From positions 33,636,308 to 33,700,307 of the forward strand of contig NC_084666.1 in the NCBI RefSeq assembly GCF_028389875.1: DNA of 64,000 nt, read 5' to 3'. Numbering within the stretch: the first letter of the stretch is position 1; each line of letters starts with the position of its first letter. The notes under the pieces were generated by a model. The model had not been told where the DNA came from, did not search any database, and was given only the letters and a program-made list of their open reading frames with translations. This DNA comes from Rhea pennata. Its lineage: Eukaryota > Chordata > Aves > Rheiformes > Rheidae. This document shows positions 13,101 through 25,927 of the stretch, one piece after another. Both the position numbers and the translations under genes were made by a program.

Positions 13101-16100
13101 TAGGAGGTTGATTCTGTGGCATATATTCAGAAAAAATCCCATCTGTTTTAGCTTCTGTTTTGCCTATGTAAGAGTGGAAAGAACAGGCTCATACAGATCA
13201 TAAATGCAGCCCTGCAACAATATTTTATTTAATAGCTCTTCCCACCTTTCTTGTGCCCTATCCCCACTGTAACAAAATCATAGCAACCATAAAGAAAGAG
13301 AAATCATCATTAAAGAATAGCTGGTAGGACCCATAGTACATAACAGAACACTTATAACTCTAAAAACAAGAGAAACTCAGGCAAATGTCTTCAAAAATCT
13401 AGTTCACACTTTAGTTTCAGTGAAAAAGATGTATACAATGATCGTGCAGTAGGCTGTCCTAACTAACAGTGCTTCAGTGAACTGTTCCAGAAATGACTAT
13501 TTCCTTTCCCTCTCTTTTTTTGTTTCTGAAAAAAAAATATATTCTTACTGTAGAATCGGAACATCAAAAGCACAAAAAAAATGGGGCATGAAAGAAGTTG
13601 TTTTCAAGCAAAGTCTAGGAAATCCAGCATGAAATAGGAAACCATCACAGCATGGCTCAAATTGTGCAGAAAGTTATTTAGGTGAAATCAAGAACAACCA
13701 AGTATATAGTCTAGATTAACACTATTGTAAAATATATTCTGATTATAAAATTTCCTAATGCAACAGAAGCAGCAATAATCATGGCATTTTTTTATCACAA
13801 TTGAGCAACAGCAACTGCCTTACTGGAACTTAATTTTTTATTTTCATCAGAACTCTTTTATGAAAAGACTTTGTTTTAAACTGCTGACATTCTTAGCTAA
13901 AATCTGTTGTGATCAAATGCCAGAAAGACCTGAAACTCAAAAGAGTCATTGCTTTAAGATTGTTACCATCTGATTCACAGGCATCTACTTGTAGCCTAGT
14001 TATTAGTCCATCTGTTCTACTCATATGTCAAGACAGAAAAATACATTCCAATCCATATCAAAGGTAGAGGCTACCGCATTAAACAAATATTCCACAGAAG
14101 AAAAATACAGCTTAAATATTGGAAAAGGAATTCAGTTGTGAAGTGAGAGAGGAATGAAAAGAGTTTGGGGAATTTCAGCTGCTTTGCTTAGTGGACACAG
14201 AAAGATATAACTGAGCATGATGTGCCCAAGTGCCCAGTCAGTCCACAAGAATTTTATTGTTTAACAGAAAAAATGAAGTTGATGTATTAGACAGAGAAAA
14301 AACAATTTTTTTTAACCAACTGCTTTTAAAGTATTGTAGCCTTTCAAAGAGACCTATACTGCTGAAGTTATTTTAAGTACGTCTGGGGCTTCTGTAACTG
14401 CAGTGATGGTCTGTATGACTCATCACCTCTTGAGAGATCGCTATTTTTCTGAGTATAAGTTATTACAAATATACAGAGTGGAAAGACCTCTCATATGGAA
14501 TTTGCTCTAAGTGACCTCCAAATCCTACACTGGTTGTGCAAGAAGGCACAAAAAACCTGTAGTAAACATCATCTCAAAAGGCAACTTCTTTTAGTAACTG
14601 CTTGAGAGAATCTCCAAGGTTTCTAGCACAATTTCTTCTGACCTTTAGCTAAAGGCTCTTCTATTAACTGATTGATTTCTTTTTCTGGTCCCTTCCCTGG
14701 GGTGTTTGCATAAGACGGCATGGACTGTGCTGTATAGTGGCTGTACATAACAGAAGATAGTAGGGTAGGAAATTATAATATTAAACTGCATATCCACATA
14801 TGCAAATAATTATCAACTATCTGCTATGTATATAACATTGTTATACTTGCTTAGCATCAGATTTTCCAGTCTGAGAACATTTAAGTCAACTAAATTTCTC
14901 CTTTTTTTTGCATTATGATTTTGACACTATACATTTTTGAACTCTTGGATATGGACATGAATTGTTTAAATTTAAACTTTTATTCTTAAAAAGTTAGCCC
15001 TTTAATTTCTGTTCCACCAACAAATCCTTTGATGACAGTGCACTGAGTTCATATCTGAAAGAAAACAAGTGTCATTTTAGTGTTTCTGGCAGAAATACTG
15101 AGGATAATGCTGCTTCTCTATAGGGCCTGTCCATCTGCTCCCACTGCAACTGAAGAGCACCTTGTGAAAACAGTACTGAGTTTTCCAGAAAAAGCCAGCT
15201 TCATAGCTACAAGAATATAAGACATGTTCAAAATGCCAAATTTTGTCAAGAATCTTGACAATACACATGGAAGGAATAGCTCCGCTGCAGGATACACCAA
15301 TCTCCTGGCTCATGCACAGGCATACACTGGTTTGTATAAGCACACAAAGCATCTCCAAATATCTGTATTACAGGTCTGCACATAACTCACATGTTCGCAT
15401 CAGTATAAACGTTAAAATTACAACCGAAAGTTGAGGATTTCTCTGAGATACATCCCACATTTCTCGAGCTGTTTAATAGATGGCTTTGGACTTTGGGGAA
15501 GAGAGCATCTTTTAATAGCTGTGAAACACCACTGTGGGATAGTGTCAGCAACATATTTCCCTGAGGGCTTCCAGATCTCCATGTACGCCTCTTGTCATTT
15601 CCTGGCAATAGCAAGCACAGGTAGACTGGTTTCCCTTGCATCATGCCATCAATCGTACAAAGATGGATGTTTTGTAGCATTACAGCACAAGTGAAGGTCA
15701 AAGGCAGTTTCTACCCCTCAAGAGGACCTTAGAGAGGATCTTTTATTCATGACATTCTAATAAAACAGATCAGCTGTGAGCAGTCGGTAATCCAGAAGCT
15801 GGTTCAAGGAATCTGAAACCCGTGAGCTGACTAGTCATCATTCCAGAGCTCTCCATAAAAAAAGCCAGCCCTTATGGAGATGTTCAAAAAACTTTGCCTT
15901 CTTGTGGCATGCCATATCATGCCATCCAAGTTCACAACAATCCAGGATCAAGTGGCTCTTTGATTTCTTCATCTGTACTGAAGTGCAAGTTAACAAATGA
16001 AATTTGAACTAATTACTAAAGAAAGGGCTGCCTTAAAATTGTTGTGAAAGAAGGCAGTGTCCTCAAAGAGCTTATTAGGCTTTCTCTGAAACATGGCTAT

Positions 16101-16236
16101 GAAGCCAGCGTTATGTTATTGGGGAATAAAGAAAAATACAATAGGACTAGAGAGATAATGTTGTGAATAAAATCACCCTCTTACCTTAGAGGAATCTTTC
16201 AAAAAAGATCTTCCCTCAGGAAGTTTTCTAAAATTA
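10178..16236. other. AT-rich non-coding DNA, no gene seen
   Basis: Nothing gene-like stands out over these six kilobases. There is a 13-bp exact tandem duplication (TCCTGTTTGAAAG/C) at 10951-10976. Opposed short open frames at about 15077-15701 are uninterrupted but overlap on both strands and lack recognisable motifs, so they are treated as chance. Confidence 0.5.
10951..10976. repeat. 13-bp tandem duplication
   Basis: TCCTGTTTGAAA occurs twice in immediate succession with a 13-bp period. It is a small slippage-type duplication. Confidence 0.85.
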
Positions 16237-16276
16237 TAGATATATATATATCATACACACACACCTACACATATAA
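16237..16276. repeat. Short (TA)n(CA)n microsatellite
   Basis: TATA units are followed by CATACACACACACC. It is a short compound dinucleotide repeat. Confidence 0.85.
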
Positions 16277-19200
16277 AGATTTTGTATACAGTGTAAGGTG
16301 AATATAAATCTTGTTTCATATGTAGATACAGGAATGGAGATAAGACAAGTGAGTTTGACAGAGGAGTACTAAGCCAGTCTTAAAAATATTCAGAGGACTC
16401 GACTGAATAAGTTCAGAACCTTCCTGAAAGCTCTGTCTGAATCCCTGTAGTGTGTAAAACTATTCTGTAAGTATTAGAAAAAGTGGGTTTCCAAATAATT
16501 ATGGTTTACTTCTGTTGGAATTGGAAAGGGAACAAAATCAGCTCCCCCACTGTGGAATGCTGGCACTTATTTTTCTCCTGTAGAACAAACTAAGAATTCA
16601 TGAAGTGTGAAAAATTAAAAATATTGGAAGAAAGTAGGGGAGATAGGGCAGGCACAGAAATGAACCAAATATTTCCAAGACTCTAGCTTCTATCTGGAAA
16701 GATATATTTTTTTTCTATTTTGTTTCTCTGCTCCTGTTCTCAGCTGCCTAGTTACACAAAACTTGTCTGGTCCCATTCATATTTTGTATTAATTGATCTT
16801 CTCATACTTCATTTCTTTCTTCAGGATTAATTCCTCCTTAAACTGCAACAAGATATCAAAAGCCCCCTGCAGGTGTGGAAAGAAGAGAGCATCTCAAGTA
16901 ACTGATTGCAGGGAATTAGCAGGAATCTAGCCATGCTTATGTAGCCCTGTGAAATGAGTAGGGCTGAGTACAATTGGTGATGAAAAGGGATATGAACAAA
17001 ACAGGATTGGTCTGGAATACAAATCCTTGCAATCCAAAAGATCTTCTTTTGTAGTCAACTTCAACCACTCTTGGCAGGCATTACAACGTTTCTGGGATCC
17101 AGACTTTCAGCTCAGTTAAAATTCACATCCTCTTGGCATTTCCAAGCTTATTGTGCCCTTGAAACAAGTTTTGAACTTGAGAAGGGAAAATAGAGCAAGT
17201 CCAGCAGTAAGCACTAAAACTTACTGAAAGTCTGAAACATGATGACAATGCTGGGTTGCCTCAGTGAAGGCTGGAGATGCAGAAAACGAAAAAAGGTAGA
17301 GCAGAGGCATATAGCACTAGTTTGCTCTTTTATTTACTGAAATCAAGACATCAGTAAATCAGAAACACAAAGTGAATTTTGACTTGGATGTGAATATCTC
17401 CTACTGATTGTATAACATTAAGCAGTCATGCCATCTTATAGCTCATGTGGTGGTCAAAGAAAAAAAAAAGCCAAACAGCCGTTGCAGAGTGGAGGATATG
17501 CTTTTAGAAAAGAAATCTATAACAGTAACACATGCTAATATAAGATGGAAATAAAAACAAAATCCTAAAGAGATTCTTTAGTCAGAGCCTTAATTAAAAC
17601 CTCAAATTTAACTCAGAAAAATCAGTTACAGCAATTATGCCATACCAGTTCTGGCTGTGAGGACACTTGAATTTCATTTAAAAAAATCTTAAAGGAAATC
17701 TATATCATAAAAAAATGATAATAAGGTGGTGATTAACATATTGTTGTATTTAGCAATTTCACAAAGAAACAGGAGGAGAAGTTATGTGTTCTTTAGAATG
17801 CAGACGTGTCTCAGAAAGGAACATTTTTAGCAAGTTCATATCCTATTGTATGTGATAGTACAAAAATTGTGATGGTATAAAAATAGTGATATTTAATGAC
17901 AATGTTTGTAGATCAAAACTAATCCTATATGTATCATGCCTTTCAGAATCTCTAAACTTGCCTTCTCTCTGTCTTAACTGATCTTCAGCCTTTTAAAATG
18001 CTTCTTTCTTGGACAGCTAGATCATATTGTCAGTAAACACAAAAGGAAAGAATATATATTATAAAACATATCCATATTATTGCAGCTACCATCACAAAAA
18101 CTTATCTATGCTATATCATATATCCATTCAGTGTATCTGTGATTAAAATGGAGTAGAAATGTAATTTTCTTACCTGAAGGACCAAAAAATGGAGGACAAC
18201 ACCTTCCATATGTAGAGTCTTAATTCACTAATTAAAAAATACAGAATTTTTTTACATTTGATCACCAAATGGTACAGGGAAAACAGACTTGATAGCTTTA
18301 ATAATTAACTCTTCATGATTTATTGCCAACAGGCAAAATTATCATTACACTTGAAAACGTTTGCTGTTGTAAGACCAATAATTGAACAGCAACTGGACTT
18401 AGAAAGAGTTAACTCATCCAGCTTAAGCCATCAAATCATTGACTGGTGTTAGTGAATTTCCTTCAGCCACCTGGGAGAAGAGCTAAATTTTAACCTGTTT
18501 GTTGGAAGATGTTAGAATCAAGCCATAAAAAGGGTTGCCCAGCACCTCCTTTTTACACTGAATTCAAGTCAAAGCTTTGGTTCTCAGCGCCACTGTAAGT
18601 GTCAGTGCTATAGCTAGAAGTCTGAGTTGCAGAGTAAACTTGTAGCCCACTCCCTCCTTAAGCCTGCACTGCAAAATAATCATTTCAAACAGATTATTTT
18701 CCTAGTCTATCTCCGAATGTGGAAATAATAAGCAATGATCACTTTTGCAAAAAGAGGCATATTCAGACTGTGTGTACACACAAAAACATTCATATGTCAA
18801 ACAAGTCATACAGGGCTCTCATATTTCCCCAAAACATGTTGTTAACTTCCTCTCTGATGTCCTGTATACACTGGAATGTTTGCAGTGGAATCGCTTATAT
18901 TTACACACAGCTAGGGTAAAACAAGCAGAAGAAACATTTATCAGTCTGGTACAGAAGTATGAAAAACAACTCTGCTTATTGTGTCATTCTCTGTTACCCA
19001 AAAATGTGCTAAATAGGCAGACCTTTACCAGTTGCTGCGTGAGGACCATGCTACAGCAGCATTTGTAAGCATAAAACAACTTCTGCCTCCCTTGCCTCCA
19101 TCATGTTCTCCTAGATACATCTTAGTTTAGTTTAAGCTTGACCTTTTTGCAGATTCTCCTATTGGAGCCGCTTATACTAAAGCTTATGCTAAAGTGAGTT

Positions 19201-19948
19201 AGGGTTTTTGACAGCTATCACTGACCTTTCCTAACCACCAAACAACTGCCATGCTTTTATCGCGGTTGACGAGAGCTTCTATGTCAGTGCTATTTATGTG
19301 CACCAACTCTTCTCTTGTTTCTCTAAACAGACAATTAGGAACAGAGAATATCTGCACCCCCAAGCAAGAAAATATAAGCTATGCACCAGTAGGCATACCA
19401 CCCTGCTACGGCCATGCAAAAGGCTGCCAGCTTGGGGAACCCATTACAGTAATCATCACAAAGTGCTGGGGCTGAAAGGATGGTGGATTTAAGTACCTAG
19501 GCAGATGGGATCTGTGGAGCTTAATAGATTTCATGGAAACAGAGAAAACTTTTATGTAGAATGGGTATTTCATGCATAGAAACTGAAAGTATTTATTGTT
19601 TGGACTACTGGAATCTTTGTTAAAATCCAAACAGATTTCTTAAAACAATGGTGTGAAAATGTGTACTGTCACACCTACTCTGCAAATAAATTTAGTTTCC
19701 ATGAATGTCAATCTAGTATTCCACAAAATGAAACAATAGAATGATAATATTCTGTGAACTATGTACGCTTATTCCACTACAATAATTACCACTCTAATTC
19801 CTAAACAGATCTCATGAAGACATCTGTTTTGAAAGATGATGCTGTTAACTCTCGTGTTATTTTGATATTTAACTTTGGCTTAGCCTTCTCTAGTTCAAAG
19901 AATATAGGAAGAGCATTGCCTTTTTCAACAAATGGTGCCACTTTAGGC
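16277..19948. other. AT-rich non-coding DNA, no gene seen
   Basis: No exon, RNA gene or transposon end is recognised. Overlapping + strand frames at 18719-19068 are open but have no domain, and no splice sites were identified at their edges. Confidence 0.5.
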
Positions 19949-19967
19949 TTTTTTTTTGGGGGGGGGG
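19949..19967 (+). repeat. T9-G10 homopolymer junction
   Basis: Nine Ts run directly into ten Gs. The G10 tract is unusual in such AT-rich DNA and is slippage-prone. A single G run is not enough for an intramolecular G-quadruplex by the usual four-run rule. Confidence 0.85.
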
Positions 19968-20103
19968 TGTATCTTTTAAACATTGATTAGTGGTATCTTG
20001 TAGATATTTTGAATTCATAATCAACTCTAATCAGTCTTTTACAATTGCTGTAATTTTCTGAATGATGCATGAATCCGTGATCTAGAACAGGTTTCCAGCA
20101 TTC

Positions 20104-20535
20104 TAAGCCTGTCACCGGTTTTCGTGGCCACTTGCTCTTTGCATCCCTCAGCATGCCACCACTCAGAGAATATACCGTTCGTTTCGGAGAGTTATTGCCA
20201 GGGCCCTGACTGCACCAGCAGGCTCTGCCCCCCGGCTCAGAGGCCCATGCTCAGGCCAGCCCTGTGCAGACACCGCTGGGGCCTCCCCTGCCGCCACGAG
20301 CCCTGGCCGTTGTCTCTCCTCCCAGAGTAGGAGGCTTGTGGCTGGCTTCCCACACACCTGAAGCTTCAGCATGCAGAGGCTTCACAAACCCTGGCAGTTG
20401 CTGCCTGTGTGAGGCAAAGATGAATGCATCCATCTCGGCATGGGGAGAAGGATCTTCCTCCTTTCTGTGCGTGCTGAGAAGCTTCAGCAGAATCTTTTTT
20501 GTAAGGGACTTGTCCATGCCTCCACCAGACTCTCA
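20104..20535. other. GC-rich patch of unknown origin
   Basis: About 400 bases much richer in G+C than the flanks, densest at about 20195-20310, with several CpGs (for example near 20115, 20180, 20232 and 20290). Both strands are open in overlapping frames, as happens in GC-rich sequence, and no protein family is recognised. Possibilities are an old transposon or LTR remnant, a small CpG island, or an exon of an unrecognised transcript. Sequence alone does not decide. Confidence 0.4.
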
Positions 20536-21332
20536 ACGTGCACTGCCTAATTCAGCCAATATTGAATGGCCCTAGAATTTTCAGGCCTTTTTAAAAAAAG
20601 TTAATCTGCTCATTAATTGCTCTTGAATTCTGTCTTACTTCAGTTGCATTTCTACGAAATGGCATTTCATACTTCTCAGGTTGATAAACCATTAGACTAA
20701 ACAGCTTGCTGTCTTGTCATCATCTCAGGACAATGTAACATTGAAAGAGGGATATGCATAAATTTAGAAACATCCAAATACAGCATTTCAAGGCAACATA
20801 GAGCAAACTGAATAATATCACTACCAAATCTGGAGCTGGTGTGATCACTAAATGTACAGATGAAGAAAATAAGCCATCTTCATGATAGATACATGATAGA
20901 GAATAATAGCCCATGGAAGAATAACAGATTAACTGTACGATGAATTAATTAAGTATCTGTATAAAGGATATATATTGTTTCAATTCCCAAATGATCCCAA
21001 CACCGAACCTTTTTGTTCTTTTAGACTTCTAGTAGCAGGGTTGGATTGTCCCTTCGTTCCTAATGCAGCAAAATTCAGTTTTGCTCACACTGCCTAAAGG
21101 TTGGTGCCAGACCTGGCCTATAATTTACAATAAAGACAAACTGGGAAATTCCCCCAAAATTAGCTACTTTTCCACAAATCAGTAAGAAATAAGGGTTCTT
21201 GGATTTCTTTAATGGTCTTGAGGATGATCTTTAAATGACATATATTCTGAATAATATTTTTGAAAAATAAATGGATATATTTTAGAGGATTTTTTTATTT
21301 TTAATTGAAATAATTCATGGCTTTTTTTTCAG
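20536..21332. other. AT-rich non-coding DNA before the exon-like segment
   Basis: This ordinary AT-rich stretch ends in the pyrimidine run (cttttttttcag) that forms the acceptor-like site at 21332/21333. Nothing else is recognised. Confidence 0.5.
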
Positions 21333-21422
21333 AATTTCTTAGATTTTCTGTGGCGATCTCTTTAGCACCAATTTTATATCGAGGCCACTACTCAATATTC
21401 GGGATTCTTAAACCAAGCTTAG
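21333..21422 (+). other. Candidate internal exon, 90 nt, phase 1-1
   Basis: The segment is preceded by a strong acceptor-like site (C, eight Ts, CAG, ending at 21332) and followed by a donor-like GTACGT starting at 21423. It is 90 nt long. Two of three frames have stops; the third is open throughout and begins FLRFSVAISLAP, giving a symmetric phase 1-1 exon. It holds several CpGs (tggcgatc, tatcgagg, attcggga, plus the donor gtacgt), whereas the surrounding few hundred bases have almost none, which hints at selection. The roughly 30-residue peptide is hydrophobic in its first half and was not recognised as any family. It could be a coding exon of a gene with very long introns, a lncRNA exon, or a chance splice-site pair. 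Confidence 0.25.
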
Positions 21423-24400
21423 GTACGTATACAATTTCTGTTATGGAATAGTGTCTTAGTTCAAATGACATTCAGATACAGATTGTACTCCTCCTTCCAA
21501 TCATTTAATATCTTCTTTTCACATATAGAAGAAACTAGCTATCTACTTCGTATTTTCTAAGAAGTGAACATCTGAGCTGTTTATTTTATCTGAGTTATGA
21601 TGATATTTTTTATAAGTTTTGATTTGGCTGTTTTAAAAGGCATAATAATGAAAATTTTGGGAATTTTTGGATGTTCACTCAATTTGTCAAATGAAAGAAT
21701 ATCAAACCAAACTGTGAGTACAGCAGTAGGAAATAAATTCAAAATTCTATTCAAATGAGTAAAAGTTAAGTGAAAGTCCTATTTGATGCATTTAGTCCAT
21801 TAAGATTTTAAGATTAAATTAATAAATGCTTTTGCTTGGATCTAAATATATTTCAGTAGGGGGAAAAAAGCACATTTTGTTCTTTTTACACAGTACTTCT
21901 TTGTAAACAAGAATGTAAAAGAGTAATATTCAAGATAAGACATACAACTGAAAAAAAACTCCAAAGGCGTTAAACGGCGTCTAAGATGATCTTCCTTCCT
22001 TCAAGTCCTTCTCTCTTCCTAACAGACCTTTAATTCTGAATACAGTCAATACCTACTTTTAACAGAACGCAGCAAAAAAATGTAAAAAAATTGTAATATC
22101 TGGCACTGCACTAATACCGGAGAAAGACGGAGACCTGATAAAAAAATCTCTAAGTAGTGACAATGGAGGAAAAGAGCATTCGTGCTGTAAACCTGAAACA
22201 TGAAGAAAGTTCTGGTAACTTTCGACCATGAAAGAGAGTCCCTGCGGATCACCAGGGTATCTTTGTCCTTTCTCCTAGTTCACGTACCATGATGCTGTGT
22301 GGTCTCTATTGTGAAATGTCATTTCAAAACACTGTTAGTGTGGGAAATACTGCAGGATCTTTCATCAGAAGTGTTTGCGATTTATGAGAAATATCTTCAG
22401 ATCAGCTATCTTGTACGCATGAACAGAAAATGAATGGTAGATTGATAGGGACTGGATTACAAATATGAAGGCTGAAATGTGGTTCGGTAACTTTAAACCA
22501 TTGAATACTGCTGCTGCTAGGCAATTATCATTTATATCTCTTGTAGATCACTGATGACTACATGAAAAAGGACACATCACAGACTCTTGTAGATGAGAAA
22601 GCTGACTCAGAGAGGAAAAGTAAATAGGCCAGGGTAAGCCTGTAGGCCCAAACTGAAGCTAAGCATATACATTTTCTGAGTCTCTCTGCCTTAGCTGCTA
22701 GAGTGTATTGACACAGTGGTCTTCTCTCAATGACATACACATTTTTAAATCATACATTTAAACCAAGATTCTGGATGGATAAGAAGAATCCTCAGCAATA
22801 AGAAAGGTATATAGAATTCAAGTTAATACTATTATGCTTTTCAATTAAAATTATAATTGAAAAACTAATAAAATGTTTCTGAAGACTGAAGGCCTAAATT
22901 GATTATAAATTTCATTCACAATTCAGCTAGTAGAAATTAATATCTTAGGAAGTCTTCCTATTTCTTTGGAATATAAACATTAGAAGGATGGCAACATTCC
23001 TACTCTGATTCCAATTCTCTGGTTGTTTATACCATTTGGCAGAAGAACAGAAACCGATTTTCTTACCTGCAAAGACAGGATACTCAAGGTAACTAAATGC
23101 TGAAGGAGATACTTGAACTTAAGCCAGGTTAAATTAGAAAAATGGAAGACAAAAGAGAAACTATGTCATGAAGAAGCTTTGCATCTTCATGTTAGATTCA
23201 GATCCTAAAAAAATGAACTTTATGAACTTTATCTTTGGAAAAGAAAAAGAAAGACATCTTTTGCAAAAACTCAAAATTCTACAATCTGCTTCATAGACCG
23301 ACATGCAGGGACTAGTGCTAGTTTGTTCCAATCTATAAAGCCTTAAGGTAAAAGGACAAACTGCTAGATTTTAAAAACAGATATTGAAAGTCTTGCTTTT
23401 GGCAAGTAGTATATTTTCATGAAAGCAATTTCATTCACTTAAAAAAGTCCATATAATGGAAGGCACAACTTAGTACAGAGCTAGTAGTGTTAGGCCCACA
23501 TCAAAGGGCTATAAATATGCTCCTGTAGAATCTGGAACTTGAATTAATTTTTGTAAGATAAGGTAATCTGCCTCAAAAAAGACTTAATGCTCCTTTTTGT
23601 ACCTGTTCTTATTCCCTGCTTCTATCTCAGTGCTTTTTTTTGGTTAACTTATGATTGCTACAGAGCAAAATGACATTGTAACTTATTTTCAGTAAAGTAC
23701 CAACAAAGGGGATATTAAAAGCGAACTGGAGAAATCAAAATCCTTCCCTCCTAATTAAGCCACAGTGGAAATAATTCTCTGTCTGGTAGTTTCTTTTCTG
23801 AATACCATAAGCATTATTTTGAAGGCAGCAAATTAGCCACTGTATCAGTCCATATGCATTTACATTAGTAAATGAAAACCAGAGTAAGATGGTATTTCTT
23901 CTTTTCTTTTTTTTTCTTGTGTATTTTAGCAGTTTTTAGGACTAACTGAAAATGAGGTTTTAACAGGAATACAAGTCAGAGTTTTCTTTTCTTCATCCCT
24001 ATTTAAACTGATAGGAATGGATTCAGCTTCTGACAGGTTAAAAATGTACCGAATCTTGACTATATAAGTGAATAAAGGGAATTCAACTTGGAAAAAATAT
24101 GGCAACTGTAAGCTAAGTTTTTGTTTCATAAAGTGAATTTTGAAAAAAAAAGTTTTTAAGTACTGATTTTGACTGTCTCATGATGCTTTTTTATGCCATT
24201 AAAAAAAATACTTTAGTGTAAAGAAAAAGCTTCATCATCTATTAACCATGACTTCATTATGAAAATAAAGTTTTCTATTTTAAGGGAAAATAAAAGTTTA
24301 GGCAAAATCTTTTTTTTTTCCAAACCATTTAAAGATTATCATGTGAATGACCGTGAAATATCACAAGTCTGAAAACTCACTTGTAATTAATGAGGAAGAA

Positions 24401-25348
24401 CAAAGGAGAGTAATATTGTTTATTACCAGGCATTTCACTTGAAACAAAATGCAAAAGCCTCCAAAGGGATGTACTTTCTGCTGTTTCAATTTAATTTGAA
24501 TAAAAAATTTATATAGTCATTGAAAGTGAAGAGACAAAATTGCACAAGGTACAGCTTGATCAGTACATCCATCATGCTAATTACTCATCCCTGTTTGCGT
24601 CGTTGTATTTTATCTTTTATGATTACAAACAGAGGAAACTGTGGAAACCAAACAGAAAGCATATAACTATACTATTATAGCAACCAATTTATAACATTTA
24701 ACTCACGAATAAAACATCAAATAAATATTTCCTTTTTTCATATTAGAAGTGAAAACTAATCACGAGTTCATTTGCTTCTTTCTCTTCTTTAAAGAGTATT
24801 CCTGAAGTCCTAAAGGGAATGCTGGAATCTTGGCAGAGAAACTAGTTGAGAAAGTTCAATCTTCGTTATTTTTTCAATAAGTATATAAACAACTATTGAA
24901 TTGGAAAAATACACAAAAACTGTTTCCATAGATATTACAGTTTGCTTCTAGTGAAGCTCAGCCTGCTTTTGTGTTCATTTCCCATTCACTTATGAACATC
25001 CAGGTGACTCAGAGGAGACCAGATTCTTTGCTCTTTTACATCTCTCGAGCAGTGTGCAAAGGGTAGAAAATTGTTGCAGTGGACCAAGTGCAGTTTCTTC
25101 CAATGCCTCTACTAAATTACTATATGCAACGTGAGACAGGGCAGGAAGAAAAGACAGGCAATGGATATTTCTCTCCTGGAATTCTTTAGTGGCAAATTAT
25201 CTATTGCAAATGGAGGCCATCAGGCATAAATAGGAGTTGTTAAGAGGTTGTTCAGGTACAGAGCCAACGCAATCATTTGACAAGAAGCAGAGACTTGTCA
25301 CTAGCTCCCAAGAGCTCCATTCTCGTAGTCTAAAAAAATGGCCAGGCT
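21423..25348. other. AT-rich non-coding DNA, no gene seen
   Basis: No supported gene is present. An AT-rich inverted repeat lies at 22838-22863 (TTTTCAATT and AATTGAAAA around eight bases). The 24360-24620 segment carries several homeodomain-type ATTA/TAAT motifs, including ATGCTAATTA, but this is weak evidence in DNA of this composition. Confidence 0.5.
22838..22863. repeat. Short AT-rich inverted repeat
   Basis: Perfect 9-bp arms (TTTTCAATT and AATTGAAAA) flank an 8-nt spacer. The composition makes a chance origin plausible. Confidence 0.7.
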
Positions 25349-25470
25349 TGAATTAATGTTTCAAACATTCATATTGGAGGTAGTGTATGTTCATGAGTAA
25401 AATCAAAGGTGAATTAATGTTTCAAACATTCATATTGGAGGTAGTGTATGTTCATGAGTAAAATCAAAGG
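25349..25470. repeat. Exact 61-bp tandem duplication
   Basis: Two adjacent 61-bp copies, 25349-25409 and 25410-25470, are identical at every base as read here. Each begins TGAATTAATG and ends AATCAAAGG. Complete identity in non-coding DNA implies a very recent duplication, or possibly an assembly artefact. It may segregate as a copy-number polymorphism. Confidence 0.97.
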
Positions 25471-25847
25471 CAAGTTTTCCTCCAAAGATCATATCTTTGG
25501 AAGTAGCTAAATGAGCCAGGCAAGAATTTGAGCATGCATTTTGCAGCTCAGACCAAGCAGAAGCATGTTCCTGTTTTACATGAGCATTTAGTGCAGCTGG
25601 TGGATACTCTTCTCAATCAGGGAGATTCAGGTATGGAACTAGCTTACAAAGGTTGTTGCACAAGTTCACACTAGCTCTTTTTAACAAATGCTGCTGAATC
25701 TTCTTATTCTTATTTAGAAAAAATATATATATCCTGACTTGAGTTAGAAGAGTTTTCTGATTTGTGATCAATTTGTGGCATCATTGCTAATGACTTTACA
25801 AAATGGAAGAAGAAATATGAATTAGAGAGAAAGAGGGGGAAACAAAC

Positions 25848-25927
25848 CATTTGATAGCTTTGTATAGAATAGGACTGCTCTTTTTAAAACCCCTTTCCAG
25901 AGCAGTCCTGATACAAAGGCATTCGAT
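25848..25927. repeat. Compact palindrome flanked by near-identical 8-bp direct repeats (MITE-like)
   Basis: The core at 25858-25918 folds into a hairpin. An outer 8-bp stem (CTTTGTAT with ATACAAAG) is followed by a small asymmetric bulge, an inner perfect 11-bp stem (AGGACTGCTCT with AGAGCAGTCCT, 25871-25881 and 25899-25909), and a 17-nt loop. Immediately outside are CATTTGAT (25848-25855) and CATTCGAT (25920-25927), which differ only by a TG/CG change of the kind produced by CpG decay. An inverted repeat bounded by an 8-bp direct repeat is the layout of a very small non-autonomous DNA element, and 8 bp is the duplication size of hAT-type transposons. The ends do not match a terminal repeat I recognise. 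A microRNA precursor-like hairpin or chance are alternatives. Confidence 0.5.
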
